Of a DNA stretch of 64,000 nt, positions 44,749-54,475 are shown piece after piece; positions within the stretch are counted from its first letter, which is position 1; every line of letters starts with the position of its first letter. Below the pieces are notes generated by a model. That model was not told the DNA's origin and made no database searches. It saw only the letters and a program-made list of their open reading frames with translations. The DNA is from Xylanimonas protaetiae. GTDB taxonomy: Bacteria; Actinomycetota; Actinomycetes; Actinomycetales; Cellulomonadaceae. A program made the translations under genes and the position numbers. The stretch spans positions 682,001-746,000 of the forward strand of contig NZ_CP035493.1 of the NCBI RefSeq assembly GCF_004135385.1, in the 5' to 3' direction.

Positions 44749-46139
44749 GTGCCAGTCGGAGACGCCGTCACGCCGGCCTGGGAGAACTGGGCCCGGACGG
44801 CCGGTGCCCACCCGGCGGGCCTCGCGCGGCCGCGCGACGAGGCGGAGGTGGCCGGCCTGGTGGCCCGTGCGGCAGGCCAGGACCGGCACGTCCGGGCGCG
44901 CGGCGCCGGGCACTCGTTCTCCCCCGTGGCGGTCACCGACGGCCTCCAGCTCGATCTCGACGAGCTCTCCGGGATCGAGGCCGTCGAGCGGCGCCACGAC
45001 GGGACGGCACGGGTCACCGTGCGCGCGGGCACGCGCCTCTTCCACCTGCACCACCTGCTCGCGGCCTACGGCCTGGCGATGACGAACCTGGGCGACGTCG
45101 ACCGCGAGACCCTCGCGGGTGCCGTCTCCACCGGGACCCACGGCACGGGGCTCGCGCACCGCGGCCTGGCCGCACAGGTGTGCGGCGCCCGCCTGGTCAC
45201 GGCGGACGGCACCGTGCGCGACGTCGGCGTGGACGACGCCGTGGGGACGCCCGCGCGGGAGCTGTTCGAGCTCGCGCGGCTCGGGCTCGGCACGGCCGGC
45301 GTGCTCACGGCCGTCACGCTCGAGGTGGTGCCCGCGTTCTGGCTGCGCAGCCGCGAGGCCCCGGAGGCGCTGGGCGCGTTCCTCGACGACCCGGACGCGT
45401 TCGCCCGGTCCGCCGACCACGCCGCGCTGCTCTGGTTCCCGGGCACGCCCCGCGTGCTGACGGTCCGCAACGACCGCCTCGCCCCGAGGAGGCCGCGCGC
45501 TGGGGCACCGACCGCTCCAGCCTCCGGGGCCGGCTGCGCCAGCTCCGTCAGGAGGCGCGCGGGCTGCTCGACGACGAGGTGCTGTCCAACGGCCTGTTCG
45601 AGGTGGCGGCGCGCGTCGTGACGGCCGCGCCGGGGCTGAGCGCGGGCCTCAACCGCGTCTCCTCGCACGCGATCCTCCCCCGCGAGCTCGTGGCGCCGTC
45701 GTACGAGGTGTTCTGCCACCGGCGCCGCGTGCGGTTCCGCGAGATGGAGTACGCGGTGCCGCGCGCCGCCGTCGGCGACGTCGTGCGCGAGCTCGCCGCC
45801 TGGCACAAGGGCACGGGCGAGCCCGTGCCCTTCCCCGTCCAGGTGCGGTTCGCCCCCGCCGACGACGTGTGGCTGTCCCCGGCCCGCGACCGCGACACGG
45901 CCTACGTCGCCGTGCACCAGTACCTGCGCATGGCGTACCGGCGCTGGTTCGACGCCGCGGAGCGGATCCTCGTCGCAGCCGACGGGCGCCCGCACTGGGG
46001 GACGATGCACCGGCGCACGGCCACGGACCTCGCGGGGCACTACCCCCTCGAGGACGTCGCCCGCGTGCGCCGGGCCGTCGACCCGGGCGGCGTCTTCGCG
46101 AACGCCTACTCGGACGCCGTGCTGGGCGCCCTGACGTAG
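44749..46139 (+). pseudogene. FAD-linked D-arabinono-1,4-lactone/gulonolactone oxidase family, split by one missing base
   Basis: The GTG at 44749 has CAGACT seven bases upstream. Frame one holds the FAD-binding domain (WENWARTAGAHPAG, RARGAGHSFSPVAVTDG, GDVDRETLAGAVSTGTHGTG). The second frame holds the ALO domain, ending HWGTMHRRTATDLAGHYP and [11 protein letters not shown]. The break is at four C (45482-45485); a fifth C gives RLAPEEAARWGTDRSS. Joined length is about 463 aa, a normal size. Family members oxidise aldonolactones or sugar alcohols, as in ascorbate-like or erythorbate-like synthesis. The 3' end overlaps the convergent tetR gene by 34 bases. Confidence 0.84.
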
Positions 46140-46729
46140 CTCGCGAGCAGGCCGGCCAGGGCGAGGAACCCCTCCGTCGCCCGGTCGTCGTCCTCGTCGA
46201 CGAGCCACGCGAGCTCGACGCCGTCGATGAGCGCCGTGGTGACGCGGGCGACGACGTCGAGGTCCACCGTGTAGCTCACGCCGGCGGCGTCCGCGACGGC
46301 GGCCAGGAGCCCGCGGGCCATCGCGGTGGACTGCTCCAGGTGCGTCAGCGCCGTCGGGCGCAAGGCCGTGTTGCGGGCGCCCGTGGTGGCGATCTCCAGC
46401 AGCAGGAGCCGCACCTGCCGGTACCGCTTGAGCCCGGCAAGCAGCGCGGGGGCGCACTCCCGCAGCAGGGCCGGGAACTCCAGGCGGGCCTCGGCGCCGG
46501 CGGCGATCGCGGCCCGCAGCTGGTCGGACGCCTCGACGCTGATGGACTGCCCCATCACGTCGAGCAGCTCGTCCTTGTCGTGGAAGCAGTAGTGGACGGT
46601 GCCCAGCGACACGCCGGCCTCGTGGGCGACCGCGCGGATCGTCACCGCCTCGACGCCCGCCTGGGCGGCCACGCGCAGCGCGGCCTCGACCAGCTGGGCG
46701 CGACGCTCGGCGAGCGGCATGCGGTTCAT
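46106..46729 (-). CDS. TetR-family transcriptional regulator
   Basis: 207 aa. The ATG at 46729 overlaps the ispF stop codon (ATGA). [51 protein letters not shown] at about residues 9-56, a textbook TetR DNA-binding domain. The ligand domain (about 60-207) is helical and unplaced. It is translationally coupled to ispF, which is unusual for a TetR gene. It may regulate the isoprenoid pathway or the neighbouring oxidase; this is inference. Confidence 0.88.
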   Translation of the reverse strand: MNRMPLAERRAQLVEAALRVAAQAGVEAVTIRAVAHEAGVSLGTVHYCFHDKDELLDVMGQSISVEASDQLRAAIAAGAEARLEFPALLRECAPALLAGLKRYRQVRLLLLEIATTGARNTALRPTALTHLEQSTAMARGLLAAVADAAGVSYTVDLDVVARVTTALIDGVELAWLVDEDDDRATEGFLALAGLLASYVRAPSTASE

Positions 46730-47247
46730 GCCGGGCCCGTCCCCTCCGGCGCCTTGTCCGACGTCGTGGGCACGACGAGCGCCGTCGCGACCGCCGCGAC
46801 GCCCTCGCCACGCCCCGTCAGCCCGAGGCCGTCCGTGGTGGTGGCGCTCAGCGACACGGGTGCGCCCGCCGCGGCGGACAGCGCCGCGACCGCCTCCGCC
46901 CGGCGCGGCCCGATCTTGGGCCGGTTGCCGATCACCTGGACCGCGACGTTGCCGATCTCGAACCCCGCGGCCCGCACGCGGCGCGCCGCCTCGGCCAGCA
47001 GCCGCGTGCCCGACGCCCCGGCCCACTCAGGCTCGGACGTGCCGAAGTGCTGGCCCAGGTCGCCGATCCCGGCGGCCGAGAAGAGGGCGTCGGCGGCCGC
47101 GTGCGCGGCGACGTCGGCGTCCGAGTGGCCGGCCAGCCCGCGCTCGCCCGGCCAGCGCAGCCCGGCGACCCACAGCTCGCGGGCGTCGTCGTCGGACGCG
47201 AAGGCGTGCACGTCGACGCCGACGCCGGTGCGCGGCAGCGGCGTCAC
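46726..47247 (-). CDS. ispF: 2-C-methyl-D-erythritol 2,4-cyclodiphosphate synthase
   Basis: 173 aa. The GTG at 47247 has GGAG eight bases upstream and lies 19 bases after isp[10 protein letters not shown] (Asp12 and His14), [19 protein letters not shown] and NRPKIGPRR plus [21 protein letters not shown] are all family motifs; the metal-binding Asp and His residues are present. It closes the cyclic diphosphate in the MEP pathway. The ispD-ispF order is standard. Confidence 0.95.
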   Translation of the reverse strand: MTPLPRTGVGVDVHAFASDDDARELWVAGLRWPGERGLAGHSDADVAAHAAADALFSAAGIGDLGQHFGTSEPEWAGASGTRLLAEAARRVRAAGFEIGNVAVQVIGNRPKIGPRRAEAVAALSAAAGAPVSLSATTTDGLGLTGRGEGVAAVATALVVPTTSDKAPEGTGPA

Positions 47248-47266
47248 CGCGCGTCTCCGCGGCGCG

Positions 47267-48025
47267 TCACGCGTCGGTCCTCGCGTAGAGCGCGGCGAGG
47301 TACAGGTCGCGCTCGGTGGTGATCTTGAGGGCGGACTCCTCCCCCGGCACGACGACGACCTGCTCGCCCAGCGCCTCGACGAGCCCCGCGTCGTCGGTGG
47401 CATGGGCGTCGGCGGCGCGCCCCGCGGCGGCGGCGTGCGCGCGCTCGAGGAGGGCGCGGTCGAAGCCCTGCGGGGTCTGGACCGCCCGGAGCAGGGCCCG
47501 GTCCGGGGTGGAGGTCACGGGCTCGACGGTGATGGGGGCCCCCGAGGGCGTGGCGGCGGGCCTCGGGGGCGTGCGGAAGTCGTGCGACGCTGCGGACACG
47601 GCCTTGACCGTATCAACGACCGGCAGTCCCGGCACGACGGCGCCGTGCCCGTCCCGCACAGCCGCCACGACGCGTCGCACCAGGTCAGCCGACGCGAACG
47701 GGCGGGCGGCGTCGTGCACGAGGACGACGTCGGCAGCATCGGCGGCGGCGAGGCCCGCGGCGACGGACTCCTGGCGCGTGGACCCGCCGGCGACGACGCG
47801 CACCGGCACGGTGACCTGCGGGTCGCCGGAGACGACGTCGGCCATCTGGGTGACCAGGCGGTGCGGCGCGGTGACGACGACGGCGTCGACGACGGCGGAG
47901 GCGGCGAGCCGGCGCGCGGCGTGGACGACCATCGGCACGCCCGCCACCTCGACGAACGCCTTGGGCAGGTCGCGACCGAGCCGCGTGCCGGAGCCGGCCG
48001 CGGTGAGGATCGCCACTGTCGTCAT
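47267..48025 (-). CDS. ispD: 2-C-methyl-D-erythritol 4-phosphate cytidylyltransferase
   Basis: 252 aa from the ATG at 48025. The nucleotidyltransferase signature [23 protein letters not shown] is at the N-terminus, followed by [17 protein letters not shown] and VDTVKAV and [15 protein letters not shown]. It makes CDP-methylerythritol in the MEP isoprenoid pathway. There is a terminator between it and carD, so ispD probably has its own promoter or relies on read-through. Confidence 0.94.
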   Translation of the reverse strand: MTTVAILTAAGSGTRLGRDLPKAFVEVAGVPMVVHAARRLAASAVVDAVVVTAPHRLVTQMADVVSGDPQVTVPVRVVAGGSTRQESVAAGLAAADAADVVLVHDAARPFASADLVRRVVAAVRDGHGAVVPGLPVVDTVKAVSAASHDFRTPPRPAATPSGAPITVEPVTSTPDRALLRAVQTPQGFDRALLERAHAAAAGRAADAHATDDAGLVEALGEQVVVVPGEESALKITTERDLYLAALYARTDA

Positions 48026-48044
48026 GTCACCACCCTGCACGAAC

Positions 48045-48078
48045 GACGAAGCCCCCGCCGAGGAGCGGGGGCTTCGTC
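48045..48078 (-). terminator. Terminator of carD
   Basis: A perfect 14-bp stem with a 6-base loop, 14 bases beyond the carD stop codon and 20 bases before ispD. Confidence 0.85.
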
Positions 48079-48092
48079 TCGCGTTGCTCTGC

Positions 48093-48575
48093 TCAGGACG
48101 CGAGGACCTCGTCGAGGATGGCCTCGGCCTTCTCCTCCTCGGTGTGCTCCGCCAGCGCGAGCTCGGAGACCAGGATCTGCCGGGCCTTGGCCAGCATGCG
48201 CTTCTCGCCGGCGGAGAGGCCACGGTCGGCGTCACGACGCGAGAGGTCACGCACGACCTCGGCGACCTTGATGACGTCGCCCGACGCGAGCTTCTCCAGG
48301 TTGGCCTTGTAGCGCCGCGACCAGTTGGTCGGCTCCTCCGTGTACGGAGCGCGCAGCACCTCGAAGACGCGGTCCAGCCCCTGCTGGTCCACCACGTCGC
48401 GCACACCCACCAGGTCCACGTTCTCCGCCGGGACCTCGATGGTCAGGTCGCCCTGGGCGACCTTGAGCTTGAGGTACATCTTCTCTTCGCCACGGATCTT
48501 GCGGACCTTGATCTCTTCGATCAGAGCGGCACCGTGGTGCGGGTAGACAACAGTCTCGCCTACTTCGAAAGTCAT
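48093..48575 (-). CDS. carD: RNA polymerase-binding transcription factor CarD
   Basis: 160 aa, the mycobacterial length. The ATG at 48575 has AGGGGA nine bases upstream; longer frames are rejected. N-terminal RNA polymerase interaction domain: [38 protein letters not shown]-terminal DNA-binding domain: [28 protein letters not shown]...[11 protein letters not shown] with the Trp that stabilises open complexes. It activates rRNA and housekeeping promoters. A TAGACT -10-like box lies at 48604-48609 on the same strand. Confidence 0.96.
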   Translation of the reverse strand: MTFEVGETVVYPHHGAALIEEIKVRKIRGEEKMYLKLKVAQGDLTIEVPAENVDLVGVRDVVDQQGLDRVFEVLRAPYTEEPTNWSRRYKANLEKLASGDVIKVAEVVRDLSRRDADRGLSAGEKRMLAKARQILVSELALAEHTEEEKAEAILDEVLAS

Positions 48576-48734
48576 CTGTAGATGTCCCCTTTCCCAACGA
48601 GCGAGTCTACCATGCGAGGTTCGGCCGAACCCAGGCCCCTGGCCGATCCCGGTCCGCGAGACGCCCTCGTCGGCGCAGGTCAGGCGGCGGCCCGACGACC
48701 TCGTCACGATGTCTCGACGTCAAGACTCTCGATC

Positions 48735-48740
48735 TAGAAT
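48735..48740 (+). promoter_or_regulatory. -10 box of the lipoprotein gene
   Basis: TAGAAT, 44 bases before the TTG start at 48785; the leader ends in GAGGAG. No good -35. Confidence 0.55.
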
Positions 48741-48784
48741 GCGGGACGGGGCGCCGGCCCCGCCCAAGGACCGAGGAGAGCACG

Positions 48785-49252
48785 TTGCACCGCACGCCCC
48801 GCCACGCCCGCACCATCGCCCTGCTCGCCGCCGCCGGCGTGCTCGCCCTGACAGCCTGTTCCCCGACGACGACGATCAACCCCTACGCCCCGTCGGACGG
48901 CGTGCGCGTCGACCTCTCGAACGACCTGCGCGGGGTGAACCTGCTGGTCGTGGCCGCGGAGCAGGGCGGTGAGGGCGTCGTCCACGGCGCCTTCGCGAAC
49001 CACACGGACGAGACGGTGACGTTCACGCTCACGGTCGACGGCGCCGCGCCGGTCGAGGTCGACGTCGACCCGTCGTCGACCGTCACGGTCGGCACCGAGG
49101 ACGGCGAGCAGGTGGTCCTCGACGCCGTCGCCGAGGCGCCGGGCTCGTTCGTGGACGCGACGCTCGAGGCGGGCGGCGAGAGCAGGCAGTTCCAGCTCCC
49201 GGTCCTGGACGGCACGCTCGACGAGTACAAGGACTCCGTCCCCGCGAACTGA
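48785..49252 (+). CDS. Putative lipoprotein of unknown function
   Basis: 155 aa. The start is a TTG at 48785 with GAGGAG seven bases upstream. A lipobox, VLALTAC with Cys25, ends a short signal sequence. The mature part (VRVDLSNDLRGVNLLVVAAEQGGEGVVHGAFANHTDETVTFTLTVDGAA) looks like an all-beta domain of a type seen in other actinobacterial lipoproteins, perhaps DUF461/copper-chaperone-like; I do not assign a function. The stop codon's last base is the first base of palindrome B. Confidence 0.8.
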   Translation: MHRTPRHARTIALLAAAGVLALTACSPTTTINPYAPSDGVRVDLSNDLRGVNLLVVAAEQGGEGVVHGAFANHTDETVTFTLTVDGAAPVEVDVDPSSTVTVGTEDGEQVVLDAVAEAPGSFVDATLEAGGESRQFQLPVLDGTLDEYKDSVPAN

Positions 49253-49318
49253 CCTTTCGCCGTAGTACTTGGTTGCGTTCTGGGCGCCAGAACGCAACCA
49301 AGTACTACGGCGAAAGGT
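49252..49318. repeat. Perfect 67-bp palindrome, family element B
   Basis: A 31-bp arm (49252-49282) and its exact complement (49288-49318) surround the 5-base centre GGCGC. The arms match element A at 29826 except at five positions per arm, all compensated. It lies between convergent genes and could also end transcription of the lipoprotein gene. Confidence 0.92.
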
Positions 49319-49331
49319 GGGGCGTCGACAG

Positions 49332-49366
49332 GTGTGGCCCGGTCCCCGCTGGGGGCCGGGCCACAC
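49332..49366. terminator. Terminator of pst operon 1
   Basis: A 16-bp stem with one G-U pair and a 3-base loop, 49 bases beyond the pstB stop codon; it could also act for the lipoprotein gene. Confidence 0.8.
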
Positions 49367-49415
49367 TCGTTCCGCGGCGGATGGGGCCGCGGAGCCTAGG
49401 TCGGGCGCGCCTCCG

Positions 49416-50195
49416 TCACCCGAAGCGGCCCGAGACGTAGTCCTCGGTCGCCTTCTCGCGCGGGGACGAGAAGATCGTCGAGGTGTCGTCCATCTCGATG
49501 AGCTTGCCCGGCTTGCCCGTGCCAGCGATGTTGAAGAACGCCGTCTTGTCGGAGACGCGGGCGGCCTGCTGCATGTTGTGCGTGACGATGACGATCGTGT
49601 ACTCGGACTTCAGCTCCTGGATCAGGTCCTCGATCGCGAGCGTCGAGATCGGGTCCAGGGCCGAGCACGGCTCGTCCATCAGCAGCACCTGCGGCTTGAC
49701 CGCGATGGCGCGCGCGATGCACAGACGCTGCTGCTGACCACCCGACAGGCCCGAACCCGGCTTCTCCAGGCGGTCCTTGACCTCGTTCCACAGGTTCGCG
49801 CCGCGCAGGGAGGACTCGACGAGCTCGTCGGCGTCCGACTTGCTGATCCTCTTGTTGTTCAGCTTCACGCCCGCCAGCACGTTGTCGCGGATCGACATCG
49901 TCGGGAACGGGTTCGGCCGCTGGAACACCATGCCGATGTTGCGGCGCACGGCCACGGGGTCGATCCCCGGTCCGTACAGGTCGACGCCCTCGAGCTCGAC
50001 CGTGCCCTCGACGTGTGCGCCGGGGATGACCTCGTGCATGCGGTTCAGCGTCCGCAGGAAGGTCGACTTGCCGCAGCCGGACGGGCCGATGAAGGCCGTC
50101 ACCGACCGGGGTTCGATGGCCATGGAGACACCCTCGACGGCGAGGAAGTCGCCGTAGTAGATGTTCAGGTCCTTGACGTCGATGCGCTGGGACAT
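49416..50195 (-). CDS. pstB: Phosphate ABC importer ATPase PstB (operon 1)
   Basis: 259 aa. Walker [11 protein letters not shown], signature [16 protein letters not shown], Walker [14 protein letters not shown], switch [14 protein letters not shown]: a canonical PstB. It is the last gene of the first pst operon (pstS-pstC-pstA-pstB). Its DNA contains a block of 104 bases (49519-49622) identical to the second pstB at 53755-53858, pointing to recent exchange between the two copies. The ATG lies 28 bases beyond the pstA stop. Confidence 0.97.
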   Translation of the reverse strand: MSQRIDVKDLNIYYGDFLAVEGVSMAIEPRSVTAFIGPSGCGKSTFLRTLNRMHEVIPGAHVEGTVELEGVDLYGPGIDPVAVRRNIGMVFQRPNPFPTMSIRDNVLAGVKLNNKRISKSDADELVESSLRGANLWNEVKDRLEKPGSGLSGGQQQRLCIARAIAVKPQVLLMDEPCSALDPISTLAIEDLIQELKSEYTIVIVTHNMQQAARVSDKTAFFNIAGTGKPGKLIEMDDTSTIFSSPREKATEDYVSGRFG

Positions 50196-50223
50196 CTCGG
50201 TTCTCTCTTTCGGTACGACGTTC

Positions 50224-51168
50224 TCAGCGCAGCTTCGGCGCGAACAGGCGGGTCACGAGGCGACCCAGGAGGTTGAGGATGACCACGACGATGACCAGCG
50301 TCAGAGCGGCGGTCCAGGCGCGGTCGAAGTTGATGGACGTGATGCAGTCCTGCACCGTCGCCGGGCACGGGACCGGGCCCATCTTGTACTGGTCGTAGAT
50401 GAACACCGGGAGCGTCTCCATGCTCCCGCTGAACAGGTTGGTGTTGATCGACGCCGTCGAGCCCACCGCGATCATGAGCGGCGCCGTCTCGCCGATGACG
50501 CGCGCGACGGCGAGCAGCACGCCCGTCGTCAGGCCGGCCACCGACGTGCGCAGCACGACCTTGACGATGGTGAGCCACTTCGGCACGCCGAGGGCGTACG
50601 AGGCCTCGCGCAGCTCGTTGGGGACGAGCCGCAGCATCTCCTCGCAGGACCGCACGACCACCGGGGTCATGAGCAGCGACAGGGCCACGGAACCCATGAC
50701 GCCCATGCGGATGCCCGCGCCGAAGAAGATGGCGAAGACCGCGAAGGAGAACAGACCCGCGACGATCGACGGGATGCCCGTCATGACGTCGACGAAGAAC
50801 GTCACCGCCCGGGCCAGCGGGCCCCGGCCGTACTCGACGAGGTAGATCGCCGCGAGCAGGCCGATCGGGACGGAGATGACCGCCGTGCCGAGCGTGATCA
50901 GGAGCGTGCCGATGATCGCGTGGTAGGCGCCGCCGGCGTCCATGCCGCCGTAGACGTTGCGCATCGAGAACAGCAGGAAGTCGCCGTTCAGGCGCCCGAT
51001 GCCGTTGCTGACGGCGGTCCACAGCAGGGACACGAGCGGCGTCGCGGCCAGCACGAACGCCGCCCACACCAGGCCCGTCATCCAGCGGTCGGTGCGCCGG
51101 CGGTGCTGGTCGGCGGTGGAGAGCAGCGCCCTCGTGGCGGCCGTGGCCTCAGACGTCGTCGCGCTCAT
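50224..51168 (-). CDS. pstA: Phosphate ABC importer permease PstA (operon 1)
   Basis: 314 aa with six membrane helices. The ATG overlaps the pstC stop by one base (TGATG). Family blocks: [77 protein letters not shown] (the EAA loop that docks with PstB), [13 protein letters not shown]. It forms the channel with PstC. Confidence 0.96.
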   Translation of the reverse strand: MSATTSEATAATRALLSTADQHRRRTDRWMTGLVWAAFVLAATPLVSLLWTAVSNGIGRLNGDFLLFSMRNVYGGMDAGGAYHAIIGTLLITLGTAVISVPIGLLAAIYLVEYGRGPLARAVTFFVDVMTGIPSIVAGLFSFAVFAIFFGAGIRMGVMGSVALSLLMTPVVVRSCEEMLRLVPNELREASYALGVPKWLTIVKVVLRTSVAGLTTGVLLAVARVIGETAPLMIAVGSTASINTNLFSGSMETLPVFIYDQYKMGPVPCPATVQDCITSINFDRAWTAALTLVIVVVILNLLGRLVTRLFAPKLR

Positions 51169-52172
51169 CAGTTGGCCCCCGAGAATTCCTTGCGGCGCGC
51201 CACGATCCAGCGCGCGACCATGTTGACCGCCATCGTGATGACGAAGAGCGCCAGACCGGTGGCGATGAGGGTGTTCACCGCGAGGCCGCTCGACTCGGGG
51301 AACTTCGCGGCGATGTTCGCGGCGATGGTCTGGTGCTTGCCGGCGCCGAAGATGTTGAGCGAGAAGCCGAGCCCGGGCGACAGGATCATGAGCACGGCCA
51401 TCGTCTCGCCGAGCGCGCGGCCGAGGCCGAGCATCGCGGCGGAGATGACGCCGGAGCGGCCGAAGGGCAGCACCGCGGTGCGGACGACCTCCCAGCGCGT
51501 CGCGCCGAGCGCGAGCGCCGCCTCCTCGTGCAGGCGCGGCGTCTGCTTGAACACCTCGCGGGACACGGCGGTGATGATCGGCAGGATCATGATCGCCAGC
51601 ACGAGCGACGTCGTCGCGAGCGAGCGGCCCGTGGGCGTCGACTCGACGGTCACGCCGGGGAGCAGGCTGAGCAGCCCCGCGATCTTCTCCCACAGCGGGG
51701 CGATGACGGGCGAGAGCGTGCGGGCGCCCCACAGGCCGAAGACGACCGAGGGGATCGCGGCCAGCAGGTCGATCACGAACCCGACCGCGCCGGCGATGCG
51801 GCGCGGCGCGTAGTGCGAGACGAACAGGGCGATGCCGACGGCGACGGGCGTGGCGAGGACCAGCGCGAGCGCGGCCACGAGCAGCGTGCCGAAGATGAGC
51901 GGGCCCACGTAGGCCGCGAGGCTGGTCACCCCGTTCGGGAGGACCCCCTCGTCGACGAGGCGCGAGCTGGGGGCCGTCAGCGCGGCCCAGCCGCGCAGCA
52001 GCAGGAAGATGGCGACCGCGGCGAGCGCGGCGAGCAGGACGACGCCGGCCGTCGTCGAGATCCAGCGGAAGACGCGCGAGAAGCCGCGCTCGGTGTCCTG
52101 GTGGCCGCGGCGGGTGCGACGGCGCGGGGCCTCACGCGCCGGCGTGGCGGTCAGGGTGTCGGTGGTGCTCAC
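51168..52172 (-). CDS. pstC: Phosphate ABC importer permease PstC (operon 1)
   Basis: 334 aa. The GTG at 52172 has GAGGAG nine bases upstream. Six membrane helices; the family EAA loop is [40 protein letters not shown] Thr/Arg-rich cytoplasmic N-terminus precedes the first helix. The 102-bp gap to pstS holds a strong hairpin, so pstC may be expressed at a lower level than pstS. Confidence 0.95.
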   Translation of the reverse strand: MSTTDTLTATPAREAPRRRTRRGHQDTERGFSRVFRWISTTAGVVLLAALAAVAIFLLLRGWAALTAPSSRLVDEGVLPNGVTSLAAYVGPLIFGTLLVAALALVLATPVAVGIALFVSHYAPRRIAGAVGFVIDLLAAIPSVVFGLWGARTLSPVIAPLWEKIAGLLSLLPGVTVESTPTGRSLATTSLVLAIMILPIITAVSREVFKQTPRLHEEAALALGATRWEVVRTAVLPFGRSGVISAAMLGLGRALGETMAVLMILSPGLGFSLNIFGAGKHQTIAANIAAKFPESSGLAVNTLIATGLALFVITMAVNMVARWIVARRKEFSGAN

Positions 52173-52208
52173 AAGAGGTGGCTCCTCAGGGTGTGGCAAG
52201 ACGGCCGT

Positions 52209-52253
52209 GCCGGTGGCCGCGCCCCGCGTCGTCCGCGGGGCGCGGCCACCGGC
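52209..52253 (-). terminator. Strong hairpin between pstS and pstC (operon 1)
   Basis: A perfect 19-bp stem (52209-52227 with 52235-52253) with a 7-base loop. It begins 21 bases after the pstS stop codon. A partial terminator or an RNA-processing and stability element that raises pstS relative to pstCAB. Operon 2 has no such gap. Confidence 0.75.
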
Positions 52254-52274
52254 CGCGTGCGTCGTGGTGGAGCG

Positions 52275-53408
52275 TCAGCCGACCTGGATCGCGGCGGCGG
52301 CCGCGATGGCCTTCGTGGCGATGTCGCCGGACAGCGGGGCGGAGCCGGCGGCCTGCGCGGCGACCTGCTGACCCTCCTCCGACACGATGTAGCCGATCCA
52401 GGCCTTCACGAAGTTGCCCGTGGCCTCGTCGCTGTAGGTGTTGCAGACGATGCCGTAGGAGACGAGGAGGAGCGGGTAGTCGCCCTCGGCCGACGCGGTG
52501 CGGTCGATCGAGACGGCGAGGTCGTTCTCGGCGCGGCCGTCGCCGCCCACCGGCGAGGTCGCGACGACGTTCGCGGCGCCCTCGGCGTTCGGCTTGACCC
52601 ACTGGTCGCCGACGTTGATCGCGGCGACGCCCAGGTCGGCGCCCACGCCCGACTCGTCGGCGTAGGTGATGGCACCGGGGGTGTCGGTGACGACGCCGAT
52701 GACGCCGGAGGTCTTCTCGGCGGCGTCGCCGCCCTGCAGCGGCCACTCGTCGTTCTTCGGGTTCGTCCACACGTCACCGGCCGTCTTGTTCAGCCAGTCG
52801 GTGAAGTTGTTCGTGGTGCCCGACTTGTCCGAGCGGTGCACGGGGGTGATCGCCAGGTCCGGCAGCGTCGCGCCCTCGTTGTCGGCGGCCAGCGCCGGGT
52901 CGTTCCAGTTGGTGATCGCGCCCGTGAAGATCTTCGCGGCGTTCTGCGAGGAGATGTTCAGCTCCTTGACGCCGGGCACGTTGAACGCGAGGGCGATCGG
53001 GGAGATGTAGACGGGGATGTCGATCGCACCGTCGGGGCCGCAGGCGGCCGGGGCCTTGGCCGACTCGAGCTCCTCGGGCTTCATGGGCGAGTCGGAGCCC
53101 GCCCAGGCGACGCCGCCCGCGATGAACTGCTCGCGGCCCGCGCCGGAGCCGGAGCCGTCGTAGTTGATCGTGACGCCGGGGTGCTCGCCCTGGAAGGCGG
53201 CGGTCCAGGCGTTGATGGCGTTCTGCTGGGCGCTCGAGCCGGCACCCTTGAAGGTGCCCGAGATCTCGACGGCGGGGGTCGACGTCGCGTCGGTCGCAGC
53301 GTCCGTAGCAGCGTCGCCGGTCGGGTTGTCCGAGCCGCAGGCGGCGAGGGTCAGCGCGAGCGCGCCGATGACCACGGCGGATCCGGCGCGGGAGATGCTC
53401 AGCTTCAC
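52275..53408 (-). CDS. pstS: Phosphate-binding lipoprotein PstS (operon 1)
   Basis: 377 aa. The GTG at 53408 leads to a lipoprotein signal with lipobox LTLAAC (Cys24). The binding protein has GAGSSAQQNAINAW, the phosphate site DGSGSGAGREQFIAGGVAWAGSDSP and VHRSDKSGTTNNFTDWL, all family signatures. It captures phosphate outside the membrane and delivers it to PstCA. A PHO-box-like repeat lies 88-109 bases upstream (53496-53517). Confidence 0.96.
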   Translation of the reverse strand: MKLSISRAGSAVVIGALALTLAACGSDNPTGDAATDAATDATSTPAVEISGTFKGAGSSAQQNAINAWTAAFQGEHPGVTINYDGSGSGAGREQFIAGGVAWAGSDSPMKPEELESAKAPAACGPDGAIDIPVYISPIALAFNVPGVKELNISSQNAAKIFTGAITNWNDPALAADNEGATLPDLAITPVHRSDKSGTTNNFTDWLNKTAGDVWTNPKNDEWPLQGGDAAEKTSGVIGVVTDTPGAITYADESGVGADLGVAAINVGDQWVKPNAEGAANVVATSPVGGDGRAENDLAVSIDRTASAEGDYPLLLVSYGIVCNTYSDEATGNFVKAWIGYIVSEEGQQVAAQAAGSAPLSGDIATKAIAAAAAIQVG

Positions 53409-53495
53409 GTGTCTTCCATCCTGTTCACGCTTCGCGCCGACTGCGTGCCGGCGTCTCGCTGAAACGTAGGCACGCCACGTTGCGCGTCTCCCGAC

Positions 53496-53517
53496 ATTGG
53501 GTGAACGCGAAATGAAC
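53496..53517 (-). promoter_or_regulatory. PHO box (operon 1)
   Basis: Two 11-bp direct repeats: GTTCATTTCGC then GTTCACCCAAT. The second half is the consensus GTTCACC. It lies upstream of pstS; TACGTT at 53463-53468 could be the -10. Likely site of the RegX3/PhoP-type regulator encoded at 57775. Confidence 0.8.
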
Positions 53518-53605
53518 AACAGGTCTCGACGACGGTGTCGGTGGTCACTCCCGGGGTCGAAATGCGCCAGATGGTGACGCAGACACGCAACGTATGTCAC
53601 AGACG

Positions 53606-53642
53606 CCTGGCGGGCGAGCGGATGGGGCGTGGGCCCGCCAGG
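53606..53642 (-). terminator. Terminator of pst operon 2
   Basis: A 10-bp stem (CCTGGCGGGC with GCCCGCCAGG) and a 17-base loop, 9 bases beyond the second pstB stop codon. It separates operon 2 from the operon 1 promoter. Confidence 0.65.
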
Positions 53643-53651
53643 CGGGACGGG

Positions 53652-54431
53652 TCACCCGAAGCGGCCCGAGACGTAGTCCTCGGTCGCCTTCTCGCGCGGG
53701 GCGGAGAAGATGGTGGCGGTGTCGTCCATCTCGATGAGCTTGCCGGGCTTGCCGGTGCCAGCGATGTTGAAGAACGCCGTCTTGTCGGAGACGCGGGCGG
53801 CCTGCTGCATGTTGTGCGTGACGATGACGATCGTGTACTCGGACTTCAGCTCCTGGATGAGGTCCTCGATCGCGAGGGTCGAGATCGGGTCCAGGGCCGA
53901 GCACGGCTCGTCCATGAGCAGGACGGACGGCTTGACCGCGATGGCGCGGGCGATGCACAGACGCTGCTGCTGACCACCCGACAGGCCCGAGCCGGGCTTG
54001 TCGAGGCGGTCCTTGACCTCGTTCCACAGGTTCGCGCCGCGTAGGGAGGACTCGACGAGCTCGTCGGCGTCCGACCTGCTGATCTTCTTGTTGTTGAGCT
54101 TCACGCCCGCCAGCACGTTGTCGCGGATCGACATCGTCGGGAACGGGTTCGGCCGCTGGAACACCATGCCGATGTTGCGGCGCACCGCCACCGGGTCCAC
54201 GCCAGCGCCGTACAGGTCCACACCCTCCAGGAGGATCTCGCCCTCGACGCGTGCGCCCGGGATGACCTCGTGCATGCGGTTGATGCTGCGCAGGAACGTC
54301 GACTTGCCGCAGCCCGACGGGCCGATGAACGCGGTCACCGACCGGGGCTCGATCGCCATCGACACGCCCTCGACGGCGAGGAAGTCGCCGTAGTAGATGT
54401 TCAGGTCCTTCACATCGATGCGCTGTGCCAT
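53652..54431 (-). CDS. pstB: Phosphate ABC importer ATPase PstB (operon 2)
   Basis: 259 aa, the same length as the first copy and nearly the same sequence (differences such as NKKISRSDA against NKRISKSDA and PSVLLMDEP against PQVLLMDEP). Walker A, signature and Walker B are intact. It ends the second pstSCAB operon. Long identical DNA blocks with the first pstB indicate gene conversion or a young duplication of this part. Confidence 0.97.
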   Translation of the reverse strand: MAQRIDVKDLNIYYGDFLAVEGVSMAIEPRSVTAFIGPSGCGKSTFLRSINRMHEVIPGARVEGEILLEGVDLYGAGVDPVAVRRNIGMVFQRPNPFPTMSIRDNVLAGVKLNNKKISRSDADELVESSLRGANLWNEVKDRLDKPGSGLSGGQQQRLCIARAIAVKPSVLLMDEPCSALDPISTLAIEDLIQELKSEYTIVIVTHNMQQAARVSDKTAFFNIAGTGKPGKLIEMDDTATIFSAPREKATEDYVSGRFG

Positions 54432-54475
54432 CGCTGCTCTTCTCTCTGGTTCGTAGGTCGGGTGGCGACGCGCGG

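Noticed and set aside
46106..46139. Overlap of FAD oxidase and tetR as a wrong stop or assembly fault
   Set aside because: Both C-termini read naturally to their stops, and short convergent overlaps are common in compact actinobacterial genomes.
49252..49318. Reading element B as part of a coding gene
   Set aside because: Frames through the palindrome have no starts or family match; the perfect two-fold symmetry marks it as a structural element.
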